A program made the translations under genes and the position numbers. The notes beneath the pieces are model-generated. The model was not told where the DNA came from. It saw nothing but the letters and a program-made list of their open reading frames with translations, and did not search any database. This document shows positions 9,320 to 18,347 of a stretch of 64,000 nucleotides of DNA, piece by piece. Origin of the DNA: CALINB01 sp938045325 (GTDB taxonomy: Bacteria; Pseudomonadota; Alphaproteobacteria; Rhodospirillales; CALINB01); the NCBI GenBank assembly GCA_038114465.1, contig JAYNQW010000002.1, positions 358,207 to 422,206 on the forward strand, read 5' to 3'. The stretch's first letter is position 1, and every line of letters begins with the position of its first letter.

Positions 9320-9712
9320 TTATGGGACGGCGACCAGCGCGGCGGTGACGTCTCGCCCCTCCCCCAGCAACACATTAAATGTACGGCAAGCGGCCCCTGT
9401 GTCCATCCATTCCATGACGATGCCGTGCTCGCGCAAGCCTTGTCCGATGTCCGCCGGCGGCGGCAGAAATTTTTCACCGCAGCCGACAATGAGAATACCG
9501 GATTTATTTTTCCGAGCGGTTAAGGCGTCAAATGACGCCAACAAAATATCTTTCGGCGCGGTTACAGGCCATGAAACCGTTTCTTCAGCAAATATCAATA
9601 CGGAACCTTCATGCGTTTCGCCCGCGATACGAAACCGGCCTTCGCCGTAACTTTGAATGACTTGGAGCCCGGCCGGAACCAGGGGTGAGATATCGAGACC
9701 TTCGATAGTCCG
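9320..9712 (-). CDS. Mth938-like (DUF498/NDUFAF3-type) protein, start unclear
   Basis: The product resembles the small Mth938-domain proteins whose mitochondrial member NDUFAF3 takes part in complex I assembly. Its C-terminal part has the family's GILIVGCGEKFLPPP and MDTGAACRTFNVLLGEGRDV segments. The first standard start codon in frame is a TTG at 9598, but that would drop the conserved SYGEGRFRIAGETHEGSV segment encoded upstream. In the same frame the reading is open right back to the secF stop codon, yet contains no ATG, GTG or TTG. Either an unusual start such as ATC at 9706 or CTG at 9682 is used, or a base is missing. The gene abuts secF, a common alphaproteobacterial arrangement. Confidence 0.75.
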   Translation of the reverse strand, partial: RTIEGLDISPLVPAGLQVIQSYGEGRFRIAGETHEGSVLIFAEETVSWPVTAPKDILLASFDALTARKNKSGILIVGCGEKFLPPPADIGQGLREHGIVMEWMDTGAACRTFNVLLGEGRDVTAALVAVP

Positions 9713-10660
9713 TTAGGTCGCCTCGCCGGCAACCTCCTCCTTGTTGTCGCTAACGTCAGCACCTCGATCGATGCTTAAGTACAACAATATCGGCACGGCG
9801 AGACAAATCGAGGAATAGGTGCCGATAATAACGCCCCAGATCATGGCAAGGCTGAAATCTTTAATAATTTCACCGCCGAGTATATAAAGCGCGAGCAACG
9901 CAAGCAGCGTCGTCACACTCGTCATTACCGTCCGGGACAAGGTTTCGTTGATGCTGTTATTAAACAGTTCAGAAAGCGGCATTTTTTTGTATTTGCGCAG
10001 ATTTTCACGCACCCGGTCGAAGACAACCACCGTATCGTTGATTGAATACCCCGCGATCGTCAGCACAGCAGCAACGGTGGAAAGGTTAAACTCGAGCTGG
10101 AACAAGGCAAACAAGCCGATGGTCGAGAGCACATCGTGAGACAAGGCAATAACGGCTCCAAGACCAAACTGCCATTCGAACCGAAACCAGATATAGATTA
10201 ATATCGCGAGAATTGCCGCGAGAACGGCATACACGCCGTCCCAAAACAGCTCTTCACTGACTTTCGGGCCGACAGACTCGGTTCGCCGGTAGGTCACCTT
10301 ATCGCCGAGAATTTGCTTAACTTTCGCCACGGCGACTTGCTGTGCTTTCTCGCCGCCTTCCTGGCGTTGCACGCGAATCAGCACATCCGTGGGGCGGCCG
10401 AATTCCTGTAAGGCCACCTCACCGAGACCGGAATCCTTAAACAATGCCCTCATGGCAGCGATATCGGCTTTATCGCCGGCAGTGCGCACCTCGATCAGGA
10501 TTCCGCCCTTAAAGTCGATGCCGTAATTCAGGCCTTTAACAAAATACAGACCAAGCGAACCAACTATCAGCAACGCGGAAAACAAGAAAAATAGTTTCCG
10601 AAAGGGGATGAACGAGTACTTGATGCCCGCGGGGATAAAATTAAAGCCGTGCCATGCCAT
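9713..10660 (-). CDS. secF: protein translocase subunit SecF
   Basis: SecF pairs with SecD in the inner membrane and uses the proton motive force to help pull secreted proteins through SecYEG. The 315 residues fit the family. After TM1 (LFFLFSALLIVGSLGLYFV) come the periplasmic P1-like part with GIDFKGG and then five further helices. The family motif SINDTVVVFDRVREN lies near residues 205-220. The gene sits 12 bases downstream of secD in the same operon. The short N-terminal MAWHGFNFIPAGIKYSFIPFR is usual for alphaproteobacterial SecF. Confidence 0.97.
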   Translation of the reverse strand: MAWHGFNFIPAGIKYSFIPFRKLFFLFSALLIVGSLGLYFVKGLNYGIDFKGGILIEVRTAGDKADIAAMRALFKDSGLGEVALQEFGRPTDVLIRVQRQEGGEKAQQVAVAKVKQILGDKVTYRRTESVGPKVSEELFWDGVYAVLAAILAILIYIWFRFEWQFGLGAVIALSHDVLSTIGLFALFQLEFNLSTVAAVLTIAGYSINDTVVVFDRVRENLRKYKKMPLSELFNNSINETLSRTVMTSVTTLLALLALYILGGEIIKDFSLAMIWGVIIGTYSSICLAVPILLYLSIDRGADVSDNKEEVAGEAT

Positions 10661-10672
10661 CGTCTCTCTCCC

Positions 10673-12307
10673 CTACACCGGCAAAATTTCAGGCTGTTTG
10701 CGGCGCAGCCACGTCACAATCAGCAAGCGGGTAAGCATGATGGCCGTAAACATCGAGGTCGCAATGCCGATGGATAATGTGACGGCAAAGCCCCGGATCG
10801 GCCCGGAACCGAATTGATAGAGCAATAGGGCAGCAATCAATGTCGTTAAGTTGGCGTCAATAATGGTCGTAATGGCGCGGGAGTAGCCCGCCTCGATCGC
10901 CGAGATCGGCGTTCGCCCAACGCGAACTTCTTCGCGAATTCGTTCAAAAATCAGTACATTTGCATCGACCGCCATGCCGATGGTCAGCACAATCCCGGCA
11001 ATACCCGGCAGCGTGAGGGTGGCTTGCAAGAATGACAGGCCGCCGAAAATCAGGATCATGTTAAACATCAACGCAATATTGGCGAACAAACCGAATAATC
11101 CGTAAGCCACAGCCATAAAAATAAGAACCAAGATCATACCGATGATACTGGCGATTTTACCGGCGGCGATTGAATCCGCACCGAGGCCCGGCCCGACAGT
11201 GCGTTCTTCCAAATACGTCAACGCCGCGGGCAAAGAACCGGCACGCAGCAGCAAGGCCAAATCCTGCGCCGATTCAACGGTAAAGTTGCCCGAAATTTGT
11301 CCAGTACCGCCGAGGATCGGTTCGCGAATAACCGGCGCGCTGATGACCTTATTGTCGAGTACGATAGCAAAAATTCGGCCAACATTTTTACCGGTTACGT
11401 TACCGAATTTGCGGCCGCCGACTGAATCGAAACGGAACGTCACGACCGGCTCGTTGGTACGCTGGTCGAAACTCGGTTGTGAATCCACAAGATTTTCACC
11501 GCTGACCATGACCTTTTTCTGGATTAAATACATGCGCGGGTTGCCCGATGGATCTTTTTCTTCGGCATCCGGTAACAATTTCGCCCCCGGTGGAATCCGA
11601 CCCCGCATGGCTTCCTCCGCCGAGACCCGGGGGTGAAGCAAATGAAACGTCATTTTAGCAACTTTACCGATGATCGCTTTAATGCGCTCCGGATCCTTTA
11701 CACCGGGCAATTGAATAAGGATACGATCCGTTCCCTGACGCTGGATCGTCGGCTCACGCACGCCGGTCTCATCGACCCGAAGGCGGACAACTTCGATGGT
11801 TTGATTGACCGCTTTAATGCTCCAATCATTTGTCGTGCGCTCCGTCACCGTGAAAACGATGACCCCTTGTTCGTTGAGTTCGACCGTGAACAACGGATCG
11901 CCGTCCGTGGCGATTTGACCGTCCCCGATTGTAATCTGTTGCGTACCCAGCTCACGAAGCGCTTTTAACGCCTGCTCGTTCTGTTTCGGGTCGGTGATTT
12001 TTATGGTAACAGAATTTCCAGATACGCCGAGCCGGGAATATCTACGAATGCCGGCTTTACGGACCGTTGAACGCACGGAATCCCGCAAAGCTTCCAATCG
12101 TGCCTTGATCACGTCGGATACCTTCACTTCCGCCAGCAAGTGCGAACCGCCCTGCAAATCGAGCCCTAAGACGACCTGTTGGTTAGGCACCCACTTGGGC
12201 AGAGCTTCGGCTTTTTCTTCAGAAATGAAATTTGGCGCGGAAAAGGCAATGCCGAATACGCAAACGACGCAAACAAGAACAACCTTCCAGCGGGCAAAGT
12301 AGATCAT
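10673..12307 (-). CDS. secD: protein translocase subunit SecD
   Basis: SecD is the large partner of SecF. The 544-residue protein starts with TM1 (WKVVLVCVVCVFGIAFSAP), followed by the GLDLQGGSHLL motif near residues 48-58, a long periplasmic region with the P1 head domain, and a C-terminal block of five helices. The conserved TM4 motif GMAVDANVLIFERIREE lies near residue 450. It is placed between yajC and secF, as in most proteobacteria, and is read in the same direction with short gaps. Regulation is not visible in the sequence. Confidence 0.97.
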   Translation of the reverse strand: MIYFARWKVVLVCVVCVFGIAFSAPNFISEEKAEALPKWVPNQQVVLGLDLQGGSHLLAEVKVSDVIKARLEALRDSVRSTVRKAGIRRYSRLGVSGNSVTIKITDPKQNEQALKALRELGTQQITIGDGQIATDGDPLFTVELNEQGVIVFTVTERTTNDWSIKAVNQTIEVVRLRVDETGVREPTIQRQGTDRILIQLPGVKDPERIKAIIGKVAKMTFHLLHPRVSAEEAMRGRIPPGAKLLPDAEEKDPSGNPRMYLIQKKVMVSGENLVDSQPSFDQRTNEPVVTFRFDSVGGRKFGNVTGKNVGRIFAIVLDNKVISAPVIREPILGGTGQISGNFTVESAQDLALLLRAGSLPAALTYLEERTVGPGLGADSIAAGKIASIIGMILVLIFMAVAYGLFGLFANIALMFNMILIFGGLSFLQATLTLPGIAGIVLTIGMAVDANVLIFERIREEVRVGRTPISAIEAGYSRAITTIIDANLTTLIAALLLYQFGSGPIRGFAVTLSIGIATSMFTAIMLTRLLIVTWLRRKQPEILPV

Positions 12308-12328
12308 GCGAAGACCGTATCCGGTTCG

Positions 12329-12754
12329 TTATTTTTTTCCACCGAAAAAATTCTTCAATGGAGAGCCACCGCCCTCGTTCGGCTGATTACTATTTGCGGA
12401 CCCACCACCACTAGGTTGCGCTTTGGGTGCCGCTGCTTGCGCGGGCTCCGTCCGGTTCAGCACATTCGCAACCAAACCGCGTTGCACACGAACCTTAACG
12501 CCATCGGTAATTTCAACGGCAATTTCATTATCATCATAAACTTTCGTAACGGTGCCGATGATACCGCCACCAGTGACGACCTTATCGCCGCGGCGAATGG
12601 ACGCGAGCATTTCCCGGTGCATCCGGGCCTTTTTCTGCTGTGGACGGATCAGCAGGAAGTAGAACACCACGAATATCAAAATCAGCGGGACAAACTGCAT
12701 AAAGCCACCGCCACCACCGCCGGCGGCGGCTGCATATGCGGGGGAAATGAACAT
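12329..12754 (-). CDS. yajC: preprotein translocase accessory protein YajC
   Basis: YajC is a small inner-membrane protein that associates with SecDF. The 141 residues hold one membrane helix (QFVPLILIFVVFYFLLIRPQQKK), then the conserved cytoplasmic segment IRRGDKVVTGGGIIGTV. The C-terminal tail is rich in Gly, Ser and Asn, longer than in E. coli, and ends in KNFFGGKK. It is the first gene of the yajC-secD-secF operon and is divergent from the DUF815 ATPase gene, with a 200-base spacer that must hold both promoters. Confidence 0.95.
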   Translation of the reverse strand: MFISPAYAAAAGGGGGGFMQFVPLILIFVVFYFLLIRPQQKKARMHREMLASIRRGDKVVTGGGIIGTVTKVYDDNEIAVEITDGVKVRVQRGLVANVLNRTEPAQAAAPKAQPSGGGSANSNQPNEGGGSPLKNFFGGKK

Positions 12755-12955
12755 CGGCGTACTCCTTAATTCTATCGTCGTAAGGCTTATTAATATTATT
12801 CTTCTTTGGGCTGCGGGACTATAGCGGGACCGTCAGGACTTGCAACAGCAAAGCCGCCCAAGCGCCCTGCCTGTCTCAGTTTTTAGCAAATTCGCCTAAA
12901 ATCTAGGATTCACAATTGATTGACCTTGTAGATACGTGTGCTAGTTTCCCGCCCC

Positions 12956-13843
12956 ATGTCTGATAAGTCAGGTCAAAAACCCGATAATTCCGCGATGGAA
13001 TTGCTCCCGCTGCTGCAGCGGATCGCCGATGCGCTCGAACGTCAAGCGCCCAGCGCGCCGCCGTCTGCCGCGCTCAATGAGGCTGACGCCTTCGTTTGGC
13101 ATGCCGAGGGCGAACAGCTTGAGGCCGTCAAACAGGTCAACTACATCGATTTGCCGCTGCTCAAGGGAATCAGCCAGCAAAGCGATACCCTGTTTGACAA
13201 CACCGAACGCTTCACGAAAGGCCTGCCCGCGAACAACGCCTTGTTATGGGGCGCCCGGGGTACCGGCAAAAGCTCACTGATTAAAGCGGTTCACGCTGCC
13301 ATTAACGAGAAAACACCCGGCGCCCTCGCCCTGGTTGAAATTCACCGCGAGGACATCACATCCTTGCCGGTTTTATTGCGGCGCCTACGCGATAGCGAGC
13401 GGCGTTGCGTGCTATTTTGCGACGATCTGTCTTTTGATGGGGATGATGCTTCTTATAAATCCTTAAAAGCGGTCCTCGAAGGCGGCATTGAAGGCCGGCC
13501 TCATAACGTGATCTTTTATGCCACTTCGAACCGGCGTCATTTGATGCCGCGCGACATGATGGAAAACGAACGTTCGACGGCCATTAATCCATCCGAAGCG
13601 GTCGAGGAAAAAGTATCCCTGTCCGACCGGTTCGGCCTCTGGCTCGGCTTTCACGTTTGTAATCAGGATACGTTCTTCGACATTATCGAAAGTTACGCGA
13701 AACATTACGGACTCGATGTGCCGAAAGAAGAGTTACAAGCGCAAGCGGTCGAATGGTCCGTCACCCGGGGTGCGCGGTCGGGCCGGGTTGCCTGGCAGTT
13801 CATCCAGGATCTTGCCGGAAAACTTGGTAAGCCACTGAAATAA
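12956..13843 (+). CDS. DUF815-family AAA ATPase
   Basis: The 295-residue protein is an AAA-type ATPase of the DUF815 family; its cellular role is not known to me. A Walker A motif (WGARGTGKSSLIKA) lies near residue 103 and a Walker B-like CVLFCDDLSFD near residue 155. The following YATSNRRHLMPRDM segment has the sensor-type asparagine and arginine seen in the family. I start it at the ATG at 12956 (MSDKSGQK); a GTG six codons upstream is also in frame. It is divergent from yajC and converges on the DUF4389 gene. Confidence 0.9.
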   Translation: MSDKSGQKPDNSAMELLPLLQRIADALERQAPSAPPSAALNEADAFVWHAEGEQLEAVKQVNYIDLPLLKGISQQSDTLFDNTERFTKGLPANNALLWGARGTGKSSLIKAVHAAINEKTPGALALVEIHREDITSLPVLLRRLRDSERRCVLFCDDLSFDGDDASYKSLKAVLEGGIEGRPHNVIFYATSNRRHLMPRDMMENERSTAINPSEAVEEKVSLSDRFGLWLGFHVCNQDTFFDIIESYAKHYGLDVPKEELQAQAVEWSVTRGARSGRVAWQFIQDLAGKLGKPLK

Positions 13844-13852
13844 TTATATAGT

Positions 13853-14293
13853 TTAGCTTGAGGCCGCCCCGCCGGACGAGGCCGGCGTGTCCGTTCCTCC
13901 GGCGCCTGATGCGGGTGTTGCAGATGCCGCAGATGGTGCAGCTTCTTCTTTCGGCTCTTCAGGCTCAGACGTGGCTTTTTTCTTACGGGCTTTTTTGCGC
14001 CGCGGCGCTTTTCCTTTAGGCCAATCACCGAAAGGATACGGCAAATCATCAGAATGAAATGTCAGATACCGGATGAGCTGCGCAACATACTCGGCCGCAC
14101 TATCACCAAATTCCTGTAGGCGTTGATGAACGTCGCCGGTAAACAGCTTCGTAATAAATTGTATGGTCACGACAACGAATATCGCCAGCAAGGCGATATA
14201 AAACAGGATTGCGAAAACAATGATGTAAAGAAATCGCAACCAGGTACTTTTCTTCGTTACGTTTTCCTTGGTCTCTTGTTCGACAACGGCCAC
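13853..14293 (-). CDS. DUF4389-family membrane protein
   Basis: This 146-residue protein has one long hydrophobic stretch (FLYIIVFAILFYIALLAIFVVVTIQFI, residues about 21-47), enough for one or two closely spaced helices, then the conserved FGDSAAEYVAQLIRYLTF segment with DDLPYPFGDWP near residue 85. These features match DUF4389 proteins. The last 50 residues are low complexity, first basic (RRKKARKKK) and then Glu, Ala, Pro, Ser and Gly rich. The function is unknown. It lies downstream of the nlpD-type gene with a 115-base gap and may have its own promoter. Confidence 0.8.
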   Translation of the reverse strand: MAVVEQETKENVTKKSTWLRFLYIIVFAILFYIALLAIFVVVTIQFITKLFTGDVHQRLQEFGDSAAEYVAQLIRYLTFHSDDLPYPFGDWPKGKAPRRKKARKKKATSEPEEPKEEAAPSAASATPASGAGGTDTPASSGGAASS

Positions 14294-14408
14294 AGCTTTC
14301 TCCCTTGCGAGTCGTCACACGGTATACAGAAAATTTTTACCAGAATTCATTAAATGGTGCGAGTTTTGAGCTAGTGCAAGTGGTGCTCAAGAGCGGTGAA
14401 TGTAGCGA

Positions 14409-15527
14409 TTATCGCGAAGCCAGTCTCAAGTAGCGCTTCGGATTGACCGGATGTTTGCCCCGCCGTATTTCAAAATGCAGCTGCGGCCGTGTGACGGCCC
14501 CCGTTTTACCGACCCGGGCAATGATTTGGCCCTTGCTGACTTTATCGCCCCGTTTCACCAGTATTTTATCGGTATGGGCATAAGCCGTAACCCAGCCATT
14601 GGCATGCTTGATGAGTAAGAGGTTGCCGAACCCGCGAAGTTCGTTGCCCGCATAGGCAACAGTGCCCGATTTTGCTGCCCGGATCGGCGCACCACGCGGA
14701 GCGGCGATATTGATGCCATCATTATGCAGCCCCTTGGCTTTCGGTCCGAAGCTCGAGATCAGCCGGCCACGCAAAGGCCACATAAAGCCTTTTGAGCTGC
14801 GGTAAATTTGCTTTGGTGTCTGGCGCGCGTGCCGAACCGGGCTCGGTTTCGGTTGTGGCGTATAAACTTTTGCCGATTGAACCGGCGCCGGCCTCGCTTG
14901 TTGCCGGCTTGCCGCTGTCGTAATTGGCTCCCTTTTCACAGCCGGACCACGCCCGCTTGAAATAACCCGGCTAACAGGCCGCGCGCGTTGTGGCGAGACG
15001 GCTTGAGCGATGATTAGGACCTGCCCGCTGTTGACGCGGTAAGGCGCATTGATGTTATTGCGCCGCGCCAATTCATAAACGCTTAAACCGTAGGTACGGG
15101 CAATGGCATTCAACGTTTCACCGGAACGGACACGATGCTCACGAACGGCCGGAACAACTAGACGTTGACCAACAAGCAAGGAGAATGGTGGGCGCAATTG
15201 GTTTGCTTCGATTATTGCACGCATGGAAACATCATAACGTTTTGAAATGGCATAAACGGTATCGCCACGCGCCACCTGCACCTCACCACCGCCGCGCAAT
15301 GGCGCCCGAACTGGATTGCGTGATGCTTGAACGGCTGAAGACCGGTGTTGATTTCTACCGTATGAAGACGATGTTGGCGCAACCTGCTGTTTCGATGCAG
15401 TTCCACTTTTGTAACCCGTATTATACTTCGGCGGTGGCCATTCGGCCCAACCGCAACCGGCGACGGCCAGCGTACTAATCAAAGCCGTGTATTTGCCGAC
15501 ACCGCTAAATGGAAAAATTCCGTTCAT
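14409..15527 (-). CDS. nlpD: NlpD/EnvC-type LysM-LysM-M23 lipoprotein
   Basis: The 372-residue protein carries a lipobox (LAVAGC, Cys near residue 25), so it is probably an outer-membrane lipoprotein. Two LysM modules follow: one around residues 80-127 and one around 128-175, which bind peptidoglycan. After a Pro/Arg/Gln-rich linker the C-terminal M23/LytM domain starts near residue 250. It keeps GLHNDGINIAAP, TAYAHTDK and PQLHFEIRRG, but the zinc-binding Asp of active enzymes (G-x-D) is Asn here. That loss is typical of NlpD-like amidase activators rather than true endopeptidases. Its start overlaps the stop of pcm by ATGA, so the two are translationally coupled. Confidence 0.9.
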   Translation of the reverse strand: MNGIFPFSGVGKYTALISTLAVAGCGWAEWPPPKYNTGYKSGTASKQQVAPTSSSYGRNQHRSSAVQASRNPVRAPLRGGGEVQVARGDTVYAISKRYDVSMRAIIEANQLRPPFSLLVGQRLVVPAVREHRVRSGETLNAIARTYGLSVYELARRNNINAPYRVNSGQVLIIAQAVSPQRARPVSRVISSGRGPAVKREPITTAASRQQARPAPVQSAKVYTPQPKPSPVRHARQTPKQIYRSSKGFMWPLRGRLISSFGPKAKGLHNDGINIAAPRGAPIRAAKSGTVAYAGNELRGFGNLLLIKHANGWVTAYAHTDKILVKRGDKVSKGQIIARVGKTGAVTRPQLHFEIRRGKHPVNPKRYLRLASR

Positions 15528-16159
15528 TCCGCGGCCAGCCCTTCCATAAGAGGCACAAAACGCACGGAGCCCAAATCGGTCGTTTCGGCCCCCTCTTCGG
15601 TGCGTTCAACACGGACTAATTGCTGTTGTTTGCCATCTTCGATCGGCACCACCATCAAACCGCCGACGGCAAGCTGTTGAACCAAAGAAACCGGAATATC
15701 AATGGCAGCGGCGGTAATGATAATGCGTTCAAACGGCGCCTGTTCAGGCCAACCGAGGGTGCCGTCACCGCATTGGGTGGTGATGTTATTGATGTCGAGT
15801 TCGCGGAACCGTTCCGTCGCTCCATCGAGCAATGGCCGGTGCCGTTCAACAGAATACACCCGCCGGCACATCATCGATAATACGGCGGCCTGATACCCCG
15901 ATCCGGTGCCGATCTCCAAAACCTTCATGCGCGGGCCGAGTTTCAATGCTTGCGTCATTTGCCCTACGACGACAGTCTGGCTTAATGTTTGTTCATAACC
16001 GATCGGTAATGCGACGTTCTCGTAGGCGTGGTCGCGAAAAGCCTTCGGCGTAAAGGTCTCACGCGGAACCCGTTCCATCGCCGATAAGACACGGGCATCA
16101 GTCACGCCGCACTTGCGCAGGTCCAATATTAAGCGGATTTTGCGCGAATCCGGCATCAT
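15524..16159 (-). CDS. pcm: protein-L-isoaspartate O-methyltransferase
   Basis: Pcm uses SAM to methylate L-isoaspartyl residues and so starts the repair of aged proteins in the cytoplasm. The 211 residues show VPRETFTP near the start, the conserved GYEQTLSQTVVVGQMT segment near residue 52, and SAM motif I LEIGTGSGYQAAVLS near residue 80. In many proteobacteria pcm is flanked by surE and nlpD. Here nlpD follows directly while serS, not surE, precedes it by three bases. A second, more diverged family member lies at 53983-54633. Confidence 0.95.
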   Translation of the reverse strand: MMPDSRKIRLILDLRKCGVTDARVLSAMERVPRETFTPKAFRDHAYENVALPIGYEQTLSQTVVVGQMTQALKLGPRMKVLEIGTGSGYQAAVLSMMCRRVYSVERHRPLLDGATERFRELDINNITTQCGDGTLGWPEQAPFERIIITAAAIDIPVSLVQQLAVGGLMVVPIEDGKQQQLVRVERTEEGAETTDLGSVRFVPLMEGLAAE

Positions 16160-16161
16160 GA

Positions 16162-17442
16162 CTAGGCACCCTCCGGCTTAATGACGTCGAGCCCACCCAT
16201 ATACGGCCGCAGAGCTTCCGGCACGATGATACTGCCGTCCGCTTGCTGGTAATTTTCCAGGATCGCGATCAAAGTGCGGCCGACGGCGAGCCCAGAACCA
16301 TTGAGAGTGTGCACAAAAACCGTGTCTTTTTTACCTTCTGGCTTAAAGCGGGCCCGCATGCGCCGGGCCTGAAAGTCGCCACAATTCGAACAACTTGAAA
16401 TTTCCCGGTACCGGTCTTGCGCGGGCAGCCAGACTTCGATGTCGTAGGTCTTGCGTGCGGAGAAGCCCATATCGCCGGTACAAAGCACAACGGTTCGGTA
16501 TGCAAGTCCAAGGCGTTTTAGAATTTCTTCGGCGCAGCCGGTCATCCGTTCGAGTTCGGCATCTGACTCATCGGGGTGCGTAATCGACACCATCTCAACT
16601 TTGGTGAACTGATGCTGGCGGATCATGCCGCGGGTATCCTGACCGGCAGCTCCGGCTTCGGAGCGAAAACACCAGGTCATCGCCGTGAGGCGCTTCGGTA
16701 AATCGTTTTCGCTGAGAATTTCGTTGGCGACGAGATTGGTTAACGGCACTTCCGCCGTCGGGATCAGCCAAAACCCCTCTTCAGTTTTAAACAGATCCTC
16801 ACCAAATTTCGGTAGCTGACCAGTACCGAACAACACATGATCGCGCACCAACGCCGGCGGATTGATTTCCGTATAACCATTCTCAGTCGTATGCATATCA
16901 AGCATAAACGCCGCCAGTGCACGTTCCATACGGGCCAAGGCGCCGCTCAACACAACGAAACGGGCACCGGATAATTTTGCCGCCCGTTCGAAGTCCATCA
17001 TGCCGAGGCCTTCGCCTAGTTCGACATGATCTTTTGGTTGAAAATCAAATGAAGGCTTATCACCAACGGTGCGCACCTCAACGTTGGCCTCTTCGTCTTC
17101 ACCGTCGGGCACATCGTCAGCGGGAATATTCGCTAAACCGCTTACAACCGCTTCGAATTCTTCGAATGCCGCTTTTGCGGTTTCTTCGGCTTCGGCTTCG
17201 GCTTTTTTCGACTCGGAAACTTTTGCAATCGCTTCAGACGCATCCTCGCCTTTCGCTTTCGCCGCGCCGATCAGCTTCGAAAGTTTGTTACGTTCGGTCT
17301 TAATTTCCTGTGATTGGGTTTGTGCCGCCCGGCGGGTCTTGTCGATCTCAATCAGGCGCGCGGCCATGGGCTCGAGGCCACGGCGGGCCAAGCCCCGGTC
17401 AAAGTCTTCAGGGTTCTCTCTAATCCAGCGAATATCAAACAT
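16162..17442 (-). CDS. serS: seryl-tRNA synthetase
   Basis: SerRS charges tRNA-Ser with serine in the cytoplasm. The 426 residues fit. Residues about 25-110 form the N-terminal helical hairpin arm (Lys, Glu and Ala rich coiled coil) that contacts the tRNA long variable arm. The class II core follows: motif 2 in the MTWCFRSEAGAAGQDTRG region and motif 3 in LNGSGLAVGRTLIAILENYQ. The gene lies between tatC and pcm on the same strand. The TAG stop is three bases from the pcm start, suggesting co-transcription. Confidence 0.98.
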   Translation of the reverse strand: MFDIRWIRENPEDFDRGLARRGLEPMAARLIEIDKTRRAAQTQSQEIKTERNKLSKLIGAAKAKGEDASEAIAKVSESKKAEAEAEETAKAAFEEFEAVVSGLANIPADDVPDGEDEEANVEVRTVGDKPSFDFQPKDHVELGEGLGMMDFERAAKLSGARFVVLSGALARMERALAAFMLDMHTTENGYTEINPPALVRDHVLFGTGQLPKFGEDLFKTEEGFWLIPTAEVPLTNLVANEILSENDLPKRLTAMTWCFRSEAGAAGQDTRGMIRQHQFTKVEMVSITHPDESDAELERMTGCAEEILKRLGLAYRTVVLCTGDMGFSARKTYDIEVWLPAQDRYREISSCSNCGDFQARRMRARFKPEGKKDTVFVHTLNGSGLAVGRTLIAILENYQQADGSIIVPEALRPYMGGLDVIKPEGA

Positions 17443-17531
17443 CGTAGTGGGCTCCTACCACGAAAAACGGAAAATTTTCCTTAACAGTGAGGGGGTTAGG
17501 CCGATTGAGCGGACATAAATAATAGACGGGG

Positions 17532-18344
17532 TTAGGCACTTTCCGAGGTTTCAGCGCCGGTTTGCCCGGCTTTTGCCCGCTTTTCGAAGATCCGAACGGC
17601 GATGATCGATAGTTCATATAATCCGATGGTCGGTAAGGCCAGGCCGATCTGGCTGATCACGTCTGGCGGCGTCAAGATGGCCGCCGCGACGAAGGCAATC
17701 ACCACCGCATAACGCCTTTTATCCGCAAGGCCTTTTGAAGTGACGATGCCGACCCGCCCGAGGAGAGTCAGTAAGACCGGCAATTCAAACATCAGGCCGA
17801 ATGCAAAAATTAACCGCATCACCAAGGACAGGTATTGATCAACCTTCGCTTCGAGTTGGATGGGCAAGGCCCCGGCTCCACCGGCGGATTCGAAGCTTAA
17901 GAAGAACTGCCAGGCGAGCGGGAAGATAAAGTAATAAACCAGCGCACCGCCGAGAAAGAACAGGATTGGCGTCGCGATCAGAAACGGTGCAAACGCTTGC
18001 TTTTCGTTTTTGTATAAAGCCGGCGCGACAAATAACCACACCTGCATCAATATAAATGGAAACGCCAAAAACATGGCGGTGAAGAACGATACTTTGATTT
18101 GTGTGAAGAAGGCTTCATGCAAACCAGTAAAGATCATACGCCGGTTGGTGCCGGTTTCAGACAGAACATCGTTCAACGGTTTTGCAAGAAAGTTATAAAT
18201 TTCTTCTGAAAAATAGTAACAAATAAAAAATAATAAAATAATTGCGAGTGCCGACTTAATCAGACGGCTCCGTAACTCGACCAAATGATCGAGTAACGGC
18301 ATTTTTTTATCATCAATATCTTCGTTGATCGTTTCTTCGGCCAT
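17532..18344 (-). CDS. tatC: Sec-independent protein translocase TatC
   Basis: TatC is the core membrane receptor of the twin-arginine pathway. It binds RR signal peptides with TatB and recruits TatA. The 270-residue protein shows MPLLDHLVELRSRLIKS near residues 15-31 (the conserved cytoplasmic entry), six predicted helices, and FGLMFELPVLLTLLGRVG near residue 195, which holds the conserved glutamate. I choose the ATG at 18344, with AAGGGG six bases upstream; a GTG codon immediately before it is also in frame. The tatB stop lies three bases upstream of this ATG. Confidence 0.97.
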   Translation of the reverse strand: MAEETINEDIDDKKMPLLDHLVELRSRLIKSALAIILLFFICYYFSEEIYNFLAKPLNDVLSETGTNRRMIFTGLHEAFFTQIKVSFFTAMFLAFPFILMQVWLFVAPALYKNEKQAFAPFLIATPILFFLGGALVYYFIFPLAWQFFLSFESAGGAGALPIQLEAKVDQYLSLVMRLIFAFGLMFELPVLLTLLGRVGIVTSKGLADKRRYAVVIAFVAAAILTPPDVISQIGLALPTIGLYELSIIAVRIFEKRAKAGQTGAETSESA

Positions 18345-18347
18345 CAC

